Source: Flavobacteriaceae bacterium MAR_2009_75
Lineage (GTDB): Bacteria; Bacteroidota; Bacteroidia; Flavobacteriales; Flavobacteriaceae
Reading direction: 5' to 3'
Assembly: GCA_002813285.1 (NCBI GenBank)
Contig: PHTZ01000001.1
Coordinates: 2,355,501 to 2,419,500 of the forward strand
DNA length: 64,000 bases
The notes beneath the pieces are model-generated. The model ran no database searches, had not been told where the DNA came from, and saw nothing but the letters and a program-made list of their open reading frames with translations. A program made the position numbers and the translations under genes. This document shows positions 1-10,587 of the stretch, piece by piece (position 1 is the stretch's first letter; every line of letters starts with the position of its first letter).

Positions 1-80
1 TACCCGAAATGAATTTTGAAGACGGGCTTAAAGAAACAGTTCTATGGTACAAAAAACGACTCCCCATAAAAAATACCTAA
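1..80 (+). CDS. rfbB: dTDP-glucose 4,6-dehydratase, C-terminal end (partial)
   Basis: Only the last 25 codons are in the window, in the frame starting at base 3 and ending with TAA at 78-80. The readable tail ([16 protein letters not shown]) has the pattern of the C-terminus of RfbB, the SDR enzyme that converts dTDP-glucose to dTDP-4-keto-6-deoxyglucose. It lies 7 bases before rfbA and is followed by rfbC and rfbD, completing the dTDP-L-rhamnose set. The identification rests on this short tail and on context. Confidence 0.75.
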   Translation, partial: PEMNFEDGLKETVLWYKKRLPIKNT

Positions 81-87
81 AGTTTTT

Positions 88-942
88 ATGAAAGGAATTA
101 TACTTGCGGGCGGTTCGGGCACACGATTATTTCCACTTACTTTGACAGTGAGTAAGCAATTAATGCCAATCTACGATAAACCCATGATCTACTACCCTGT
201 GGCTACATTATTATCCGCAGGTATTCGAGATATACTATTCATTACAACCCAGAGAGATCTTGAAATTTTTAAAGATCTTCTTGGGGATGGAAGTCAACTA
301 GGGTGCAGTTTTCATTACACAGTACAAAATAAACCGAATGGTTTGGCGGAAGCTTTTATTTTGGGCGAAGAATTTATTGCCGATGAAAAGGTAGCCTTGA
401 TTTTGGGGGATAATATTTTTTACGGGTCAGGTTTAGCAGATCTTCTACAGATGAATAATGACCCCGATGGTGGTATAATTTACGGGTATCATGTACAAAA
501 CCCAAAAAGATATGGTGTGGTCGAATTCAATGAAAATGGCCATGCGATATCAATCGAAGAAAAACCGGAAAACCCGAAATCTAATTTTGCGGTGCCTGGG
601 ATATACTTTTACGACAATAAGGTGGTAGAAATTGCCAAAAATATAAAACCCAGTCATAGAGGGGAGCTAGAGATAACGGATGTTAACAAGGTATACCTTC
701 AGAGAGGAAAACTAAAAGTTTCGGTTTTAGACCGTGGCACTGCTTGGCTTGACACAGGAACTTTTGAGTCATTGATGCAAGCTTCACAATTCGTTCAGGT
801 GATAGAAGAACGTCAAGGCCTTAAGATAGGGGTAATTGAAGAAATCGCATACAAAATGGGATATATCGATAAAAGTCAGTTGCATTCTTTGGCGGTACCA
901 CTTTTGAAGAGTGGTTATGGAGAATATCTTTTGAAATTGTAA
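88..942 (+). CDS. rfbA: Glucose-1-phosphate thymidylyltransferase
   Basis: Makes dTDP-glucose from glucose-1-phosphate and dTTP, the first committed step of dTDP-L-rhamnose synthesis in the cytosol. The 284-residue protein has the family length. The nucleotide-binding signature [11 protein letters not shown] lies near residues 8-18, followed by [16 protein letters not shown] and a metal-binding LGDNIFYG segment near residue 106. It sits between rfbB and rfbC (12-base gap), so one transcript is likely. The ATG is preceded by an A/T-rich leader without a strong Shine-Dalgarno site, as usual in Bacteroidota. Confidence 0.97.
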   Translation: MKGIILAGGSGTRLFPLTLTVSKQLMPIYDKPMIYYPVATLLSAGIRDILFITTQRDLEIFKDLLGDGSQLGCSFHYTVQNKPNGLAEAFILGEEFIADEKVALILGDNIFYGSGLADLLQMNNDPDGGIIYGYHVQNPKRYGVVEFNENGHAISIEEKPENPKSNFAVPGIYFYDNKVVEIAKNIKPSHRGELEITDVNKVYLQRGKLKVSVLDRGTAWLDTGTFESLMQASQFVQVIEERQGLKIGVIEEIAYKMGYIDKSQLHSLAVPLLKSGYGEYLLKL

Positions 943-954
943 TTAAGTGAACCA

Positions 955-1524
955 ATGGAAATAATCCCGACCAAAATCGCCGGATGTTTTATTATTCAAC
1001 CTCGATTGTTTCATGACGACCGAGGCCTTTTTTATGAATCGTATAACTCAGAGAGGTTCAAAAATAAGTGTGGTGTTAAAACAGATTTTGTACAGGATAA
1101 TATTTCTGTTTCACAAAGAGGGGTTCTACGCGGACTCCATTTTCAAACTGGAAATGCCGCGCAATCTAAGTTGGTCAGTGTGCTAAAAGGAGAGGTTTTA
1201 GATGTAGTGGTCGACTTAAGAAAAGACAGTATAACTTTTGGGAAGCATATTAAGGTGAGGTTGTCTGAGTCGAATCGAAAGCAATTATTCATACCGAAAG
1301 GTATGGCTCATGGGTTTTTATCATTGGCCGATGAAACTATATTTTCATACAAATGTGATGCGTTTTATACACCCTCTGCAGAATCGGGAATCGTATACGA
1401 TGATACTGAATTAAATATAGATTGGGAGTTTTCGAAAGAATCTCTTATAATTTCAAAAAAAGATTTAAAATTACCTATATTAAAAAAGGCTCTACATGAC
1501 ATCAGTATTAGTGACCGGATCTAA
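955..1524 (+). CDS. rfbC: dTDP-4-dehydrorhamnose 3,5-epimerase
   Basis: Double epimerization of dTDP-4-keto-6-deoxyglucose at C3 and C5, third step of dTDP-rhamnose synthesis. The 189-residue cupin protein carries RGVLRGLHFQ with the catalytic-base histidine at residue 62, and a later KGMAHGFLSL strand typical of RfbC. Its 3' end overlaps the start of rfbD by 29 bases, pointing to coupled translation. Confidence 0.96.
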   Translation: MEIIPTKIAGCFIIQPRLFHDDRGLFYESYNSERFKNKCGVKTDFVQDNISVSQRGVLRGLHFQTGNAAQSKLVSVLKGEVLDVVVDLRKDSITFGKHIKVRLSESNRKQLFIPKGMAHGFLSLADETIFSYKCDAFYTPSAESGIVYDDTELNIDWEFSKESLIISKKDLKLPILKKALHDISISDRI

Positions 1525-2290
1525 TGGTCAATTAGGTATGAGCTTAAGAGATTTTGAACTTAGTTATCCTCAAATACAATTCGAGTTTAAGACTTCAAGC
1601 GAGTTAGATATTACCGATAAGCTGAATATTAAAAAGGTATTTTCTCAGCAGAAATATGATTATTGTATCAACTGTGCTGCTTACACAAATGTTGAACAAG
1701 CTGAAAAGGAAGCAGACCTGGCTTTTAAAGTTAATGTTGAAGGAGTCAAAAATCTAGCTCAGACTTGTCTTACCAACAATACCGTTTTGATTCATATTTC
1801 TACGGATTATGTATTTGATGGGGAAAATAGCGACCCCTATACCATTGATGATGTGACCAACCCGATAAATGCTTATGGGCGGTCGAAACTGCAAGGGGAA
1901 ATCAATGTGCGTGAACTTTTGTCCAAATTTTTTATTGTTAGAACTTCATGGCTCTATTCGAAATATGGAAATAATTTTTACAAGGCCATACTCGGTAAAG
2001 CAAATAGAGGTGAAGAAATGTCGATTACCGATTCCCAAACCGGATGTCCCACGAATGCAAAAAATCTTGCAAATTTCTTAATTTGGTTAATTCAAACACA
2101 AAATCAGCAATATGGAATACATCATTATACAGACGGAGAAGTTCATAGCTGGTATACTTTTGCTCTTAAAATCCTAAAGGAAAACAATCTCTTAGACCAA
2201 GCAAAAATTCAGAAAGTGAAGAATTATCGTACTTTTGCTAAGAGACCTAAATACAGTGTTTTGAAAAACACAATTATCCAACCAAAATGA
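1496..2290 (+). CDS. rfbD: dTDP-4-dehydrorhamnose reductase, short C-terminus
   Basis: Final NADPH-dependent reduction to dTDP-L-rhamnose. An extended SDR protein: cofactor loop GSNGQLG at residues 8-14, ISTDYVFDG near 101-109, and the catalytic YxxxK pair Y127/K131. The start at 1496 lies inside rfbC. At 264 residues it is about 15-25 shorter than usual: reading stops shortly after the conserved RPKYSVL segment, so the last helix is missing, and the next gene begins 1 base later. The active site is intact, so it may still work, but the truncated tail suggests a recombination joint. Confidence 0.92.
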   Translation: MTSVLVTGSNGQLGMSLRDFELSYPQIQFEFKTSSELDITDKLNIKKVFSQQKYDYCINCAAYTNVEQAEKEADLAFKVNVEGVKNLAQTCLTNNTVLIHISTDYVFDGENSDPYTIDDVTNPINAYGRSKLQGEINVRELLSKFFIVRTSWLYSKYGNNFYKAILGKANRGEEMSITDSQTGCPTNAKNLANFLIWLIQTQNQQYGIHHYTDGEVHSWYTFALKILKENNLLDQAKIQKVKNYRTFAKRPKYSVLKNTIIQPK

Positions 2291-2291
2291 T

Positions 2292-2872
2292 ATGTCCGAT
2301 AAAGATTTCTTTGCCCACGAAACCGCAGTTATAGATGATGGCTGTGCTATTGGTAATGGCACTAAAATATGGCATTTTTCACATATTATGACAGATTGTA
2401 CCTTAGGTGAAAAATGCAATATAGGTCAAAATGTGGTTGTGTCTCCTCGGGTAACCTTAGGCAATAATGTAAAGGTTCAGAACAATGTTTCCATCTATAC
2501 CGGGGTGGTCTGTGAAGATGACGTGTTTCTAGGTCCCTCTATGGTCTTTACGAACGTAATCAATCCGAGAAGTGCGATAAATCGTAGAAATGAATATGCA
2601 TCTACAGTAGTTAAACAAGGGGCCTCTATCGGTGCAAATGCGACAATTGTTTGCGGTAACGACATTGGAAAGTATGCTTTTATCGGAGCTGGAGCGGTGG
2701 TGACTAAAAATGTGCCGGACTATGCCCTTTTGGTCGGTAACCCCGCCAAACAAATTGGGTGGGTAGGAGAATATGGCCATAGACTGGAATTTAACGAAAG
2801 TGGTAAGGCTGTTTGCCCTGAAAGCGGTCAAGAGTACCAATTGGTAAATAATATAGTTAGACGAGTAAATTG

Positions 2873-2873
<1 letters not shown>
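2292..2873 (+). CDS. wbpD: WbpD-like UDP-aminosugar N-acetyltransferase (hexapeptide repeat)
   Basis: A 193-residue left-handed beta-helix acyltransferase, almost the length of Pseudomonas WbpD. Hexapeptide turns run through most of the chain (AIGNGTKIWHFSHI, NIGQNVVVSPRV, SIGANATIVCG, FIGAGAVVTKNV), ending with the VGNPAKQIG motif common in sugar acetyltransferases. Predicted to acetylate the 3-amino group of UDP-GlcNAc3NA using acetyl-CoA. It is packed against wbpE-, wbpB- and wbpI-like genes (1-base overlap with the next), which supports this substrate over other NeuD-like roles. Confidence 0.85.
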
Positions 2874-4905
<2,032 letters not shown>

Positions 4906-4917
4906 CAAATAAATTTT

Positions 4918-5988
4918 ATGAAAGTACTTACCGTTCTTGGAGCTCGACCACAATTTATTAAGGCCTCTTCTTTAAGTAGAGAGATAAAAAAGCGGTTAAA
5001 TTGCGAAGAAATCATCGTACACACTGGTCAACATTTTGATAAGAATATGAGCCACATATTTTTTGAAGAAATGCAAATTCCCGAACCAAAGTATAATTTA
5101 GACATAAACAGCCTGTCACATGGAGCAATGACAGGGCGAATGCTTGAAGAAATAGAAAAAATTCTATTGGCAGAGAAGCCTGATTGGGTAGTCGTTTATG
5201 GCGATACAAACTCTACTATTGCAGGTGCTTTGGCTGCAAAGAAACTGCATATAAAAGTAGCTCATATTGAGGCAGGCCTTCGGTCTTTTGACATGCGGAT
5301 GCCAGAAGAAATAAACAGAATACTTACCGATCAAATTAGCGATATACTTTTTTGCCCGACAGAGGTTGCCGTCGACAATTTAAAAAATGAGGGTTTTGCG
5401 GATAAAAATATTAAAATTTCGATGTCCGGAGACATCATGTTTGATAGTGCCTTGTATTACAGAAATAAAATGAAATGCCCAGAAGGCTTAAATAAGGAAG
5501 AAAAGCCCATTTTGGTAACCATTCACCGCCAAGAGAACACAGATGACCCAAAAAGGCTAAAAAACATCCTTACAGCACTAAATACGCTCTCTGAAGAAGG
5601 CTATAGGTTAATATCGCCTATACATCCAAGAACAAGAAAAATAATAGACTCTCATGGCTGGCCTATAAAATTCAATTGTATACCCCCTGTAGGTTATTTA
5701 GAGATGCTTTATTTAATAGATGCTTGTTCCTTGGTTATAACCGATAGTGGAGGCTTACAGAAAGAAGCTTATTTTTTCAATAAATATTGCTTAACCCTTA
5801 GGGATAGCACAGAATGGGTGGAGCTGGTTGAAAACAAGGTAAACACATTGATTAATGTTGAGGACGAAGACCTTGTTGGTAACATTAGGGGCTACTTGGG
5901 GAAAATAATCGATAATTCCAATAACCTTTATGGTGAAGGAAACGCTGCGACTATAATTATGGATGAGCTCACAAAAAATCTCACCTAA
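4918..5988 (+). CDS. wbpI: UDP-sugar 2-epimerase, WbpI/WecB family
   Basis: A 356-residue GT-B-like epimerase with LGARPQFIKASSL at the N-terminus, HTGQHFD near 36, VYGDTNST near 93, HIEAGLRSFD near 117 and TDSGGLQKEA in the C-terminal domain. WecB (UDP-GlcNAc) and WbpI (UDP-GlcNAc3NAcA) are hard to separate by sequence alone. The wbpD/E/B-like genes directly upstream favour WbpI, giving UDP-ManNAc3NAcA. The stop overlaps the start of the next gene by one base. Confidence 0.87.
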   Translation: MKVLTVLGARPQFIKASSLSREIKKRLNCEEIIVHTGQHFDKNMSHIFFEEMQIPEPKYNLDINSLSHGAMTGRMLEEIEKILLAEKPDWVVVYGDTNSTIAGALAAKKLHIKVAHIEAGLRSFDMRMPEEINRILTDQISDILFCPTEVAVDNLKNEGFADKNIKISMSGDIMFDSALYYRNKMKCPEGLNKEEKPILVTIHRQENTDDPKRLKNILTALNTLSEEGYRLISPIHPRTRKIIDSHGWPIKFNCIPPVGYLEMLYLIDACSLVITDSGGLQKEAYFFNKYCLTLRDSTEWVELVENKVNTLINVEDEDLVGNIRGYLGKIIDNSNNLYGEGNAATIIMDELTKNLT

Positions 5989-6698
5989 TGAAACAAAAGT
6001 CTTTATATGGGTGCCCATGTTTTGAGGTTACGTCCAAAAAAGCAGCCGAAAGTTTCTTATTGGAAAAGCTTAATAACGGTGAAGGAGGGTACACTGCCGC
6101 AATCAATGCGTTAAAGATAGTCTCGTATAACGAAAGCCCGATTACGAAGGAGATTATTGACAAGGCAATTTTTCAAACACCAGACGGCTTTGGGGCACAG
6201 TTAGCATTTAGGCTACAGCATAAGAGCAAAGTAATAAAATTAGACCTTCCAGGTTTGGCCATGGAACTATGTCAAAAGAATAATTTGAGACTATACTTTT
6301 TGGGAACAACCGAGTTAAACAACTCGGCGGCGGTAGAAGAAGCCCAGAAAATATATTCAGGATTGAAAATTGTGGGGAATATGAGCGGGTTTTTTGAGAG
6401 TCAAGACCAAGTTGAGATTGAACTTGAAAGAACAACGCCCCATATCGTAATGATTTCAATGGGCTCACCTCGCCAAGAAATATTAAGTGCCAAATTACAC
6501 CAGAAGTTTCCTAAAATAATTTTCGTTGGAAGTGGAGGCAGAATGGATATTTTGGCCGGAAAACTAGATAGGGCACCGGTCTGGATGCAAAACAATGGAC
6601 TCGAATGGCTGTATAGGTTCATACAAGAGCCCAAAAGAATGTTCAAAGGTCAAGTAATAGGTGGGCTTAAGTTTTTCAAACTGGTTTTTAAAGGATAA
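5988..6698 (+). CDS. WecG/TagA/CpsF-family glycosyltransferase (GT26)
   Basis: Family GT26 enzymes transfer ManNAcA or ManNAc from UDP to an undecaprenyl-linked acceptor. The 236-residue protein shows TPDGFGAQLAFRL (PDG at 65-67), a central LGTTELNN segment, MISMGSPRQE and the late FVGSGGRMDILAGKLDRAPVWMQNNGLEWLYR signature region. It is coupled to the 2-epimerase by a TAATG overlap, so the likely donor is UDP-ManNAc3NAcA and the acceptor a HexNAc-PP-undecaprenol made by the WecA-type enzyme at 15194. Confidence 0.88.
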   Translation: MKQKSLYGCPCFEVTSKKAAESFLLEKLNNGEGGYTAAINALKIVSYNESPITKEIIDKAIFQTPDGFGAQLAFRLQHKSKVIKLDLPGLAMELCQKNNLRLYFLGTTELNNSAAVEEAQKIYSGLKIVGNMSGFFESQDQVEIELERTTPHIVMISMGSPRQEILSAKLHQKFPKIIFVGSGGRMDILAGKLDRAPVWMQNNGLEWLYRFIQEPKRMFKGQVIGGLKFFKLVFKG

Positions 6699-6801
6699 GC
6701 GTTTCAAGAAGGAGCCAGCTCCTTAAAATCTGAAACAACAGATTATCGAAGTTATGTTGATTTTGCGCCCTATAATTCAATAGAAAACCAGACAAACTTA
6801 T

Positions 6802-8061
6802 ATGTCTACACAAAAAAGAATCTTCAAGTACCTTTTCAGTAACACGATTTCCAGTGGAGTCAATTTCTTTTCCAAATGGTTTATGAACTATTCATTGGCC
6901 AAACTTATGACCTTGGAGGGCTTTGGGGTATTCTCTTTTATAATGGCCATATCCAACCTTTTTAAGGGCTTTATTTCGTTTGGGGGGCAATTGTACCTAA
7001 TTTATAAGGTCTCAAAAGAGAAAGAAAATAAATACTTGAATTTTTTCAAATCGTGCTTGTTATCACTTATTGTCACAATTATTTCTTTGCTTCTTATAGC
7101 GGGGGCCTACGCGCTCAATATACAATCGATAAACAGCAAGCATTTTTTATACGCTATTTCAATTGCCTTTTGCATGGCCTTTATCCAAAATATCTATTCC
7201 TTTTTTAAAGGGGTAAAATTGTTCAGCAAAGAAACCAAGGGCTATATTTTGCTGCTTATATTTATTATTTTCTTAGCCGTTGGGCTGTATTATAAATTTA
7301 TAATCAATGATTTAAAGGTCATCCTTTCAATTGTTTTGATTATACATTTTATACTATTGGCGTTTGCTGCAGGTCAATGGTATTCTTATTTTAAAAAGAA
7401 CAAAAGCAACGAAGATTTCACCAGAATAAGGACGAAGTTCGGTAGTTTTATTAAAGATAGGGTATCATACGGCTTACATGAGATGCAGTCTGTCCTATAT
7501 GTCAACGCTACAATACTTGTTTTGGGCTTTATGGTTAAGGAAGAAGATTTGGCAATATATAAGTCCCTTCAAATCATAATTGTTCCATTTTCTATTTTGC
7601 CAATGATATTTTCTCAGGTTTTGTTGACCCAGTTGACCGAAAATATAAAAAAAGACAGACAAATCATGAATTTGTTCAGATCCTTTTTATGGATTACTAC
7701 CCTAATTGGAACATTGTTATTAATATTGGTATATAGTTTCGGGAAAGAGGTTATAGTATTGTTTTATCAAGATAAACTATCCTCTTCTACCAATATAACA
7801 GAGATTATAATATTATTGACAATAGCTTACTTTTTCAGGTTCATAAGTGCCAATTACGGGGTTTTAATTACGGCTAACGATAAGCAAAAAATTAGGGTTT
7901 ATGCCACGGGGTTGTTAATTTTCGTAACTATTATCAGTACCGTTGTCTTAACAAATTACATGGGTATAGTCGGGGCGGCCTATGCCAATGCACTTTCATA
8001 CTTTGTGCTAATGATAACTTATGTCATTTACTCTGAATATAAATTACTAAGACAATGCTAA
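6802..8061 (+). CDS. wzx: Wzx-type polysaccharide flippase
   Basis: A 419-residue integral membrane protein with about 12 hydrophobic segments spread over the whole chain, of the MOP/MATE-like polysaccharide exporter class. It should flip the undecaprenyl-linked repeat unit across the inner membrane. A 103-base gap with a small hairpin (AAGGAG/CTCCTT, about 6709-6724) separates it from the sugar-precursor genes, and its 3' end overlaps the next gene by 7 bases. A second, unrelated flippase lies at 43630. Confidence 0.85.
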   Translation: MSTQKRIFKYLFSNTISSGVNFFSKWFMNYSLAKLMTLEGFGVFSFIMAISNLFKGFISFGGQLYLIYKVSKEKENKYLNFFKSCLLSLIVTIISLLLIAGAYALNIQSINSKHFLYAISIAFCMAFIQNIYSFFKGVKLFSKETKGYILLLIFIIFLAVGLYYKFIINDLKVILSIVLIIHFILLAFAAGQWYSYFKKNKSNEDFTRIRTKFGSFIKDRVSYGLHEMQSVLYVNATILVLGFMVKEEDLAIYKSLQIIIVPFSILPMIFSQVLLTQLTENIKKDRQIMNLFRSFLWITTLIGTLLLILVYSFGKEVIVLFYQDKLSSSTNITEIIILLTIAYFFRFISANYGVLITANDKQKIRVYATGLLIFVTIISTVVLTNYMGIVGAAYANALSYFVLMITYVIYSEYKLLRQC

Positions 8062-8609
8062 TAGCTATTTTGGGACCGGACGGCACGGGTAAAACAACTC
8101 TTGCAAAAAAATTGGGAGAAGATGTTGACAACCTTGATTACATCTATTTCGGATATAACAAGGATAACCGACGGTATAAATATTTTCAGGACTTTATTAA
8201 ATCGGATCTTAACAACTTTTTTTTAATAATATTAAGAAAGGTATTGGTTTTTATAAACGATTTGTACTATTATCACCTTGCACGGAAAAAGAACATTATC
8301 TCTGATAGATGTCCGATAGACAGTTACATAGGTACAAAAATTAGGGGGAGTAAGATGAAATATTACTTTGGTTTCCTGTCTTTCATATCTCCTAAGCCCG
8401 GGTATGTAATTTTATTGGAAGGCGACCCGCAAATAATCTTCGAGCGTAAACAAGAAATACCCGTTGAAACCATACAATCCACCGTTAAAAACTATAAAGA
8501 ATACTTAAAGGCAAACAAGATTAAAAATACCTGTATAGACACCACAAAGAACAACATTGAAAGAACATATCAAATTGCTCTGGTGATAATTAACGAGTAT
8601 GTAAAATGA
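8055..8609 (+). CDS. P-loop kinase, thymidylate-kinase-like
   Basis: A 184-residue P-loop NTPase with Walker A GPDGTGKTT at residues 7-15 and a DR pair (D84 R85 in ISDRCPID) where thymidylate kinases carry their DR(Y) motif. It is shorter and more divergent than true Tmk, and a housekeeping Tmk would not sit between a flippase and sugar-modification genes. It overlaps both neighbours (7 and 4 bases). A kinase acting on a sugar, a polyol or the lipid-linked glycan is the most I can infer; the substrate is unknown. Confidence 0.65.
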   Translation: MLIAILGPDGTGKTTLAKKLGEDVDNLDYIYFGYNKDNRRYKYFQDFIKSDLNNFFLIILRKVLVFINDLYYYHLARKKNIISDRCPIDSYIGTKIRGSKMKYYFGFLSFISPKPGYVILLEGDPQIIFERKQEIPVETIQSTVKNYKEYLKANKIKNTCIDTTKNNIERTYQIALVIINEYVK

Positions 8610-9328
8610 GAACGGATATCAAGGAAATGTTCGAATTTTTAGATGGGCAGAAAGTTCGGTATTACTTACTTCGTCCACTGGATTTACGGAAAGAAATAGA
8701 GGATATCGATATTATTATCCCCAAAGAAGATTTTGATGCTCTAATTACATCACTAAGCAAAACGTATAAAAAAGTACTGTTTAGGAATTCGAACGCCAAT
8801 GCTTCCGTTCAAGTAATAGCGAATGGAATATTATTGGACATAAAGTTTTCTATTTGCTTTTTACCTGGTAAAACATTGGTGTTAAAAGAAAGTTCGCCAT
8901 ATGCAGGAGTGAGAAAGCTAAGCAATGATATTCTCGTTCCCGATGTTTCTGAAGAGGTTCTTTTTACATTTTGGACCTATCATTTGTTCCTAGATAAACC
9001 TATTCCCGAAAAATCTAGCACGTATGATATTTATAAAGAGTTATATGATACAAGGTGGGAAGCATGTATTGACACTGTTTTTTTTAAAAAGTGGACCAAT
9101 ATCATATTCAATAAAAAATCGGATATCGTAAGGGAAATCTTGGTAAGTTATTTTATTGGTGAGAGGGAGTTGGTTAAAAAAGAAACAAACAAGTTAATGA
9201 GAGGGTTAGTGTTCAAGAATCGACCTGCCCTAAAATTTAATTACGTAATTGATAGAATAAAATTTGCAGCGCAAAGGCGCCTAGGTATTCATGATAGATA
9301 TAAAAATATTACAAAAATTACCGATTAA
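8606..9328 (+). CDS. Putative nucleotidyltransferase-fold protein
   Basis: A 240-residue soluble protein without signal peptide. Near the N-terminus, RYYLLRPLD is followed by D33-x-D35 inside a hydrophobic strand (IEDIDIIIP), then a strand with another acidic residue (LLDIKFSI), the layout of Pol-beta-like nucleotidyltransferases of the kind found in polysaccharide clusters. The C-terminal half is basic and helical with no motif I recognise. It overlaps the upstream kinase by 4 bases and the downstream kinase by 38, so the three form one unit. The fold call is an inference from the motif pattern. Confidence 0.5.
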   Translation: MRTDIKEMFEFLDGQKVRYYLLRPLDLRKEIEDIDIIIPKEDFDALITSLSKTYKKVLFRNSNANASVQVIANGILLDIKFSICFLPGKTLVLKESSPYAGVRKLSNDILVPDVSEEVLFTFWTYHLFLDKPIPEKSSTYDIYKELYDTRWEACIDTVFFKKWTNIIFNKKSDIVREILVSYFIGERELVKKETNKLMRGLVFKNRPALKFNYVIDRIKFAAQRRLGIHDRYKNITKITD

Positions 9329-10271
9329 TAGTGGGGATTATTTAATACTGCCAAATGAAGAAAGGCCAACCTTTATCATTCCCATTACCTCAAAATGGGC
9401 GTACAAGAAGGCTATTTCTCTCATTAAGCCCAAAGACTCCTTAGGCAATTTAAAAAAGAGTCTTCTGGCCCAAACACCTATTGCTTTACTCAAATTTTTT
9501 TTTACAATAGTTAGAATTGAGACTTCGATTAATAATAGTGGTTCAGGACAGTTGATCTTGCCCTGGAATCAAGACCCTAACAGCAAGTTTACTATCTTTA
9601 ACTATAACAGGAAACATATTACTTTGTTCAAGTTTGGGTATGGCAATGCCGGTGATTTAATCAATAACGAGTATAAGTGTATTGAGTTGGTTTCAAAGAT
9701 GAATGCCAAAATTATTCCAGAAGTAAAGCTCTTTAAAAGAAATCCTGACTATAGTGTCATGGAAACGAAGTTTTATAAAGGAAACCATCCGTCATCACTC
9801 CCAAGGGCCATAAGGGAGTTTTTTGAACTTTGTTACAAAACGGCCGATAGAAAACCATTTAAAGAGCACCCGTACATAGTGCGCATAAAAAAGGTGCTCC
9901 TCGATGTTCTTGACAATAGAACGGATAAAGCCCTTAAAGACCGTATATTGACCTTTACAAAACGCTTCGGCAAAGAGTTGATACCTGTTGTAATCATGCA
10001 TGGAGATTGTTCAATGACAAACATTATCGAGACAAATGACGAGTGTTGGCTAATCGATTGGGAAGAAGGCATTATGGACGGAGTTCCCTTAGATGTGGGT
10101 TATTTTGATTTCAGGATAAAAATAGATCGAGGGGGCACATGGGAAATTAATTCATCAGTCGATTTTTTAGTGGTAATGCACTACCTGTACTTTCAGATTA
10201 AGCATGGCAATGAAAGCTCTTTGGATAAAATTGAGTGGAAAGATAAAACCGTAAGGGTTAAGACGGTTTAA
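9291..10271 (+). CDS. APH/choline-kinase-like phosphotransferase
   Basis: A 326-residue protein with the aminoglycoside phosphotransferase-type active site: HGD at residues 237-239, N244 five residues later in SMTNII, and the metal-binding IDWEE with D256. The N-terminal half is divergent but has an FKFGYGNAGDLINNEY segment that could form the ATP-binding strand. It starts 38 bases inside the preceding gene. In a glycan locus such kinases may phosphorylate a sugar or alcohol substituent or the glycan terminus; antibiotic resistance is unlikely here. Substrate unknown. Confidence 0.65.
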   Translation: MIDIKILQKLPINSGDYLILPNEERPTFIIPITSKWAYKKAISLIKPKDSLGNLKKSLLAQTPIALLKFFFTIVRIETSINNSGSGQLILPWNQDPNSKFTIFNYNRKHITLFKFGYGNAGDLINNEYKCIELVSKMNAKIIPEVKLFKRNPDYSVMETKFYKGNHPSSLPRAIREFFELCYKTADRKPFKEHPYIVRIKKVLLDVLDNRTDKALKDRILTFTKRFGKELIPVVIMHGDCSMTNIIETNDECWLIDWEEGIMDGVPLDVGYFDFRIKIDRGGTWEINSSVDFLVVMHYLYFQIKHGNESSLDKIEWKDKTVRVKTV

Positions 10272-10311
10272 GATATTAATTTTTAAAGACTTGCCGAAAA
10301 AAAGCGAATAA

Positions 10312-10428
10312 CTAAACAAGAGCCGTTCCGCTGCTTTTGGTTATGCCTTTGGTTAGCCCCTCTATAGGTTTTAGTTCAACACCAAGAATATCGTCCTTAC
10401 AGTCGTTGTCCACAAGAATATCTATAGT
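10312..10428 (-). pseudogene. Possible C-terminal remnant of an SDR-type sugar epimerase/reductase
   Basis: In the 316-base gap between 10272 and 10587 the minus strand has a 38-codon open stretch ending in TAG at 10312-10314. It reads as a plausible coding tail (DILGVELKPIEGLTKGI), like the ELG..PLEEGL..TI end of NAD-dependent sugar epimerases or dihydroflavonol-reductase-like proteins. No start codon or upstream domain remains; a stop lies at 10429-10431. The rest of the gap shows nothing I recognise. Weak, similarity by eye only. Confidence 0.3.
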
Positions 10429-10587
10429 TCAATTTTATACCCGGGCCAGGAACCTTGATGGCAAGAAAGACTTCAAAGCAACAAGGCCGCAACAGCCTTC
10501 AATTCTCGCTCATGCCCCCCTGTGCTGTACAGTTTTGGCTTTATAGGAGGTCGATGCAACGGGCATAATGACGTAAATAAGAGATGC

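Noticed and set aside
8055-8609. Housekeeping thymidylate kinase (tmk)
   Set aside because: Too short and divergent, and embedded by overlaps in the polysaccharide module; called only thymidylate-kinase-like.
10337-10546. Open frame of 69 codons on the plus strand
   Set aside because: Composition (Pro/Ser/Thr-rich, no domain) is not protein-like, and the minus-strand remnant fits better.
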